Of a DNA stretch of 8,026 bases, positions 5,772 through 8,026 are shown piece after piece. The stretch comes from JAZNQL01 sp045531205 (GTDB taxonomy: Bacteria > Bacillota > Clostridia > UMGS1883 > UMGS1540). Under the pieces are notes generated by a model. It saw only the letters and a list, made by a program, of their open reading frames with translations. It did no database searches and was not told where the DNA came from. The translations under genes were made by a program, and so were the position numbers. The stretch lies in the NCBI GenBank assembly GCA_045531205.1, contig JAZSDN010000064.1:1-8026 (forward strand). Direction: 5' to 3'. How positions within the stretch are numbered: position 1 is the first letter of the stretch; each line of letters begins with the position of its first letter.

Positions 5772-5924
5772 CTGTGCAATTTCAAATCTTTGAGAGATTC
5801 GAGCTGCATCTTATATTCAATTCATACTTAATCGGTTCATCCCAGCTATCAAATTTCTTCTGATAACAGGAACTGGTTCAAGTCTATTTTTTTTATCCTT
5901 ATTTCCAAATAATATCATTTTCAT
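5762..5924 (-). pseudogene. Possible frameshifted remnant of a small gene
   Basis: Three short minus-strand pieces in different frames each read like protein and follow in order: MKMILFGNKDKKNRLEPVPV from ATG at 5924; then YQKKFDSWDEPIKYELNIRC (frame ending 5782); then MQLESLKDLKLHRFK (5809 to a TAA at 5762-5764). Two single-base shifts would join them into one protein of about 54 residues. There is no ribosome binding site before the first ATG, which sits in an AT-only hairpin. The last codons run into AbiE operator 2. I do not recognise the protein, and chance is a real alternative. This describes the 291-bp gap between the integrase and AbiEi. Confidence 0.3.
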
Positions 5925-5931
5925 ATTATTT
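5907..5931. repeat. 9-bp inverted repeat after the integrase gene
   Basis: AAATAATAT (5907-5915) and ATATTATTT (5923-5931) are exact complements with a 7-base loop, six bases past the integrase stop. The stem has no G or C and no T-run follows, so any termination would be weak. Confidence 0.45.
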
Positions 5932-5936
5932 GTAGT

Positions 5937-7250
5937 CTAAGCGATTGCCTTATTCAACTCTTCAAGTTTTTGATTCAGCATATTGAGTGTTTCTTCATCC
6001 TCTTTCTGATCGATAAAGACCTTCTTCATAACGCTCCGAGCCAAATTGATAACCTTTTCATCTTCAAGATGTGCAGCATAATGATTGAGCATGGCTTCTG
6101 TCTTGTGACCAGAAAGTGCCATTACATAGCGTTTGTCCTGAACATAATCAAGCATTCGGGCACAGAAGAAGTGTCTCCAGGAGTGGAAACAGATTTCCTT
6201 TGAGTTTTCGTAACCAATTTCAGCAAGTGCTCTTTTCAAGTATTTGTTGAACTGCTTACTATCCATAGGCTTATCTTTTACAGTGCTGTAGAAAATGAAT
6301 CCATTTCCGTGTGGATTAAAATCTGCAAGCATTTTAAGTTTCAAATAAAGCTGATGAGAAATAGGAATTGGAACAGCTCTTTCTTCGCCGTTTTTACAGC
6401 ATTTCAAACCATCGTATTTTGACCAGCTGCGACGAACAAATATTTCATCATTGCCTAAATCATCAACTGTAACGGCTCGCATTCCAGAGTGCATTGCAAG
6501 TTCATTTGCAATCTTTGCTTCGTCATTATCCCACTCCATTTCCATCAAGCGGTTTGCGGTTTCCATATCGATTACTTTTCGTTCTTTGCTCTGGTTGGAA
6601 CATTTAATAATTCCGTCAAAACAATTGTTCTGAGTAAGCTCGTTGTAATAAGTCCATTTGAGTGGGATTGTGATGGTTTCGATAATTGAGTTTACTGTTT
6701 TAGGAGCAAGTTTCTGAGCTTCATCACTGGAGAAGAATGCATCAACATCTTTACGAGTAATTTCAGCTACGCATTTTCCTTTAAGACGTGGAATCCAATA
6801 AATACGGGTTCTGCTTAAGAGGGTAGCGCAGTACTGACGATGGATGAACTGTTTCTTTCCAAGCTTCTCTCTGACATAAGGTGATTTATCGTAATCCCAG
6901 AAGTTTTCAAGGAAGTCTTCAATCGGGATGCTGCCTTTTGCAGTTGAAGCAACGGCTGAATAAAGATAGTTCCTTTCCTTCAGAATTTTGATGATGTTGT
7001 TGATATCATCAGAATCAAACTCTGCGGTTCGTAAATCATTGAATAAACGAATCTTATCAATGCTCTCTACCTTGCTATCCTTTGAATTAACACGGGTAGG
7101 AATATTGCCAGTTACAATCCATTCCATAACGGTGCGTTCAGCTTCTGTGCAGTTTCTACATCCAGTAGATTTGTTGTTGGAAAGAGTTCCATCTGCAAGA
7201 CGGATTTGAGCGTAATAAATCCCAGTATGGACTTTAAAGGGCTTAGCCAT
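5937..7250 (-). CDS. int: Site-specific tyrosine recombinase (integrase)
   Basis: A 437-residue phage-type integrase. An N-terminal arm-binding region comes first, then the core-binding domain (about 108-210), then the catalytic domain. Catalytic residues in view: Arg258 in SGMR, a beta-hairpin Lys in KCCKNGEERAVP (286), His356 and Arg359 in HSWRHFF, His382 in LSGHKT, and the nucleophile Tyr391 in NHYAAH. The start is ATG at 7250 with GAGG at 7256-7259; a GTG at 7256 is in frame but overlaps that site. The gene reads away from the tRNA whose 3' end is duplicated beside it, so this enzyme is the likely cause of insertion there. Odd point: after Arg258 the text runs straight to VTVDDLGND, lacking the usual G-E-x-x-A-L segment, so box I seems about five residues short and activity may be reduced. 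Confidence 0.93.
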   Translation of the reverse strand: MAKPFKVHTGIYYAQIRLADGTLSNNKSTGCRNCTEAERTVMEWIVTGNIPTRVNSKDSKVESIDKIRLFNDLRTAEFDSDDINNIIKILKERNYLYSAVASTAKGSIPIEDFLENFWDYDKSPYVREKLGKKQFIHRQYCATLLSRTRIYWIPRLKGKCVAEITRKDVDAFFSSDEAQKLAPKTVNSIIETITIPLKWTYYNELTQNNCFDGIIKCSNQSKERKVIDMETANRLMEMEWDNDEAKIANELAMHSGMRAVTVDDLGNDEIFVRRSWSKYDGLKCCKNGEERAVPIPISHQLYLKLKMLADFNPHGNGFIFYSTVKDKPMDSKQFNKYLKRALAEIGYENSKEICFHSWRHFFCARMLDYVQDKRYVMALSGHKTEAMLNHYAAHLEDEKVINLARSVMKKVFIDQKEDEETLNMLNQKLEELNKAIA

Positions 7251-7277
7251 ATTCACCTCACTAAGACCGTAAACAAG

Positions 7278-7299
7278 TTACTTAAACTGTTTACTTAAA
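7278..7299. repeat. Direct 9-bp repeats before the integrase gene
   Basis: TTACTTAAA occurs at 7278-7286 and 7291-7299, a 13-bp period, about 28 bp upstream of the integrase start and 70 bp from the attachment-like repeat. This spacing suits arm-type binding sites for an integrase or excisionase, or an operator for the integrase gene. No convincing integrase promoter was found in 7260-7368. Confidence 0.4.
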
Positions 7300-7368
7300 T
7301 TAGTAATTTGAATCACGCTAAGCCCTACTTTATTGGGTTTAGTAGTGTGCTACATATAGACTTAGCAG

Positions 7369-7388
7369 TATAGCTGGGGCAGGACTCG
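7369..7388. repeat. Attachment-site repeat, copy 1 (tRNA 3'-end duplicate)
   Basis: An exact 20-bp copy of the sequence at 7588-7607, covering the tRNA T-loop through the discriminator base and two more bases. It lies 119 bp upstream of the integrase. Such a duplicate of a tRNA 3' end is the usual mark of tyrosine-integrase insertion. The identity ends sharply on both sides. Confidence 0.75.
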
Positions 7389-7522
7389 GGGTTTTCCTCG
7401 CAGACTTCCTGTCTGCTCCTACAACCCCGCCGCCGTTCGCTGTCGGTGCCATCCCTGGCACCTCTCCGCAAAATTGCTCCGCACTGCTCGCAATTTTCCG
7501 CGCTCACTCTGGTTCGAGTCCT
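7381..7522. repeat. GC-rich triple-hairpin block with tRNA-arm ends
   Basis: Three hairpins follow one another: GCAGAC/GTCTGC (7400-7405, 7411-7416), GGTGCCA/TGGCACC (7445-7451, 7456-7462) and AAAATTGC/GCAATTTT (7470-7477, 7490-7497). The block is bounded by an 8-bp inverted repeat AGGACTCG/CGAGTCCT (7381-7388, 7515-7522) taken from a tRNA T-arm. It is far more GC-rich than the element's genes and does not look coding. It resembles a non-autonomous palindromic repeat. It also accounts for most of the gap between the integrase and the tRNA. Confidence 0.5.
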
Positions 7523-7550
7523 CTTCGAAACACACTCACAGTTTTGGTTA

Positions 7551-7580
7551 AATAAAAAAAGACTTGTTCAAGTGAACAAG
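7551..7580 (-). terminator. Intrinsic terminator of the tRNA gene
   Basis: CTTGTTCA (7563-7570) and TGAACAAG (7573-7580) form a perfect 8-bp dyad, which would fold as a 7-bp stem with a 4-base loop. On the minus strand it is followed within two bases by seven T (7554-7560). It lies ten bases past the tRNA 3' end. Confidence 0.8.
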
Positions 7581-7587
7581 CCTTCTA

Positions 7588-7607
7588 TATAGCTGGGGCA
7601 GGACTCG
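7588..7607. repeat. Attachment-site repeat, copy 2 (in the tRNA gene)
   Basis: The second exact copy of the 20-bp repeat, 219 bp from the first. It forms the T-loop to 3'-terminal part of the initiator tRNA gene. Insertion at a tRNA 3' end normally restores the tRNA; here the restored acceptor strand does not fully pair. Confidence 0.75.
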
Positions 7608-7662
7608 AACCTGCGGCCTCCGGGTTATGAGCCCGACGAGCTGCCAACTGCTCTACTCCGCG
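7590..7662 (-). tRNA. Initiator tRNA-Met (CAU), acceptor stem mismatched
   Basis: A 73-base cloverleaf with no encoded CCA: D-stem GAGC/GCTC, anticodon loop CTCATAA (anticodon at 7627-7629), T-stem GCAGG/CCTGC with loop TTCGAGT. Three consecutive G-C pairs at the base of the anticodon stem and an unpaired 1-72 position mark it as the initiator. The acceptor strands are CGCGGAG and CCCAGCT: besides C1-T72, pairs 6-67 (A-C) and 4-69 (G-A) fail. A 3' strand of CTCCGC would be expected. The affected part lies wholly within the 20-bp attachment repeat. It is the likely translation-start tRNA or a damaged extra copy. Confidence 0.92.
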
Positions 7663-7692
7663 ATATTTATGCGCTCCCTTGAGTGCTTTGGT

Positions 7693-7721
7693 ATTATACC
7701 ATGTGTCCCAAGGTTTGTCAA
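7693..7721 (-). promoter_or_regulatory. Consensus sigma-70 promoter of the tRNA gene
   Basis: On the minus strand a perfect TTGACA (7716-7721) and a perfect TATAAT (7693-7698) are separated by exactly 17 bp. Transcription would begin near 7686, about 24 bases before the tRNA 5' end. This is as strong as bacterial promoters get and fits a stable RNA gene. Confidence 0.9.
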
Positions 7722-7725
7722 GGGT

Positions 7726-7775
7726 CTTTTTTGTTGGGCCTATGTCATATCTTTTTTGTTGGGCCTATGTCATAT
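7726..7775. repeat. Exact 25-bp tandem duplication upstream of the tRNA promoter
   Basis: A 25-bp unit starting CTTTTTTGTTGGGCC and ending TATGTCATAT occurs at 7726-7750 and again at 7751-7775 with no difference. It begins five bases upstream of the -35 box. On the minus strand its A-run lies where an UP element would sit. Confidence 0.85.
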
Positions 7776-7858
7776 CCGGGGCGTTCCCCTTCCCCGGTCC
7801 GGCTGGGGCAAAACGGCTGTGGCAGCGCCTCCCGGCAGCACCGGATTGACAATCCGCT
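7776..7858. other. GC-rich non-coding stretch with palindromes
   Basis: This stretch has no gene that I can support. It holds CCGGGG/CCCCGG (7776-7781, 7792-7797) and a perfect dyad CGGATTG-A-CAATCCG (7842-7856), three bases past the stop of the possible minus-strand gene tail. Neither stem is followed by a T-run. Its GC content is well above that of the element's genes, which marks it as host chromosome or an older repeat. Confidence 0.45.
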
Positions 7859-8026
7859 TCAGAACGCATATAATTCTTCATACCACGTTCCACCGGTGGG
7901 CAGCCGGATCATACAGCTTCCCAGTAGAAGTATATCCCGGTTTTTCGGTTTTATGCCTCCCGGATACCGTTTTTCCCCGCCAATCCCCCCCTGGAAATGA
8001 GATGTTACCATTGAAAAAGAATGCTG
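7859..8026 (-). CDS. 3' end of a possible minus-strand gene (partial)
   Basis: A frame open from the window edge to TGA at 7859-7861 gives 55 residues, with a protein-like end: GGIKPKNRDILLLGSCMIRL, then PTGGTWYEELYAF. It would read in the same direction as the tRNA. No family is recognised and the true start lies outside. At this GC content an open run of this length is not rare, and a 105-codon plus-strand frame (7683-8000) competes for the same DNA, though that one is Pro/Ser/Arg-rich and covers the tRNA promoter. Confidence 0.33.
   Translation of the reverse strand, partial: QHSFSMVTSHFQGGIGGEKRYPGGIKPKNRDILLLGSCMIRLPTGGTWYEELYAF

Noticed and set aside
7325..7507. A 60-codon minus-strand reading frame
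   Set aside because: It is a translation of the GC-rich hairpin block and the tRNA 3'-end duplicate, Cys/Arg-rich and without a ribosome binding site.
7683..8000. A 105-codon plus-strand reading frame
   Set aside because: It starts inside the tRNA promoter region, includes the 25-bp tandem repeat, is Pro/Ser/Arg-rich and low in coding character, and has no ribosome binding site.
8002..8026. ATG at 8002 opening a plus-strand gene (MLPLKKNA)
   Set aside because: Only eight codons are visible, the upstream GGA is a weak ribosome site, and the opposite strand is open across the same bases.
1..8026. CRISPR array, rRNA genes or insertion sequence
   Set aside because: No regularly spaced repeats, rRNA sequence, or transposase with terminal inverted repeats was seen; the IstB-like ATPase has no IS21 partner.

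Overview
The window looks like one end of an integrated mobile genetic element in an AT-rich bacterial chromosome, inserted at the 3' end of an initiator tRNA gene. A spirochaete of the Treponema type is my tentative guess. It rests on the AT-rich genes, the AGGAG ribosome binding sites, the tRNA without an encoded CCA, and GC-rich palindromic clutter beside the tRNA. No single gene proves it.

Layout, read along the minus strand, on which all confident genes lie: a GC-richer flank with a possible gene tail (7859-8026); an initiator tRNA gene (7590-7662) with a near-consensus promoter and an intrinsic terminator; a 219-bp interval bounded by two exact 20-bp copies of the tRNA 3' end and holding a GC-rich triple-hairpin block; a tyrosine integrase (5937-7250); a possible decayed small gene; an AbiEi/AbiEii type IV toxin-antitoxin operon (4303-5645) behind two long inverted repeats that look like operators; an unrecognised 388-residue protein (2972-4138) with its own promoter; a 158-bp leader rich in interlocking inverted repeats; and a compact replication and control operon (97-2813). 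That operon holds an excisionase-like HTH protein, a DUF2292-like small protein, a winged-helix replication initiator, a DnaC-like helicase loader and a ParB-like protein. A hairpin with a T-run (33-74) may end it, and a plus-strand gene tail may converge on it (2-94).

Working model: the integrase and the excisionase-like protein move the element in and out of the tRNA site. The initiator and loader, arranged like lambda O and P, replicate the excised form, possibly from iteron-like repeats inside the initiator gene. ParB and DUF2292-like proteins may serve maintenance or regulation. AbiE gives addiction or phage defence, and the 388-residue protein is cargo of unknown function.

The less ordinary points are the initiator tRNA whose 3' acceptor strand does not match its 5' strand, the mutually exclusive pairings that could hide the excisionase ribosome binding site, the unknown cargo gene carrying a perfect 15-bp inverted repeat inside its reading frame, and an integrase that seems to lack a few residues just after its first catalytic arginine. 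I see no clearly novel multi-gene system. The best candidate for something undescribed is the 388-residue cargo gene.
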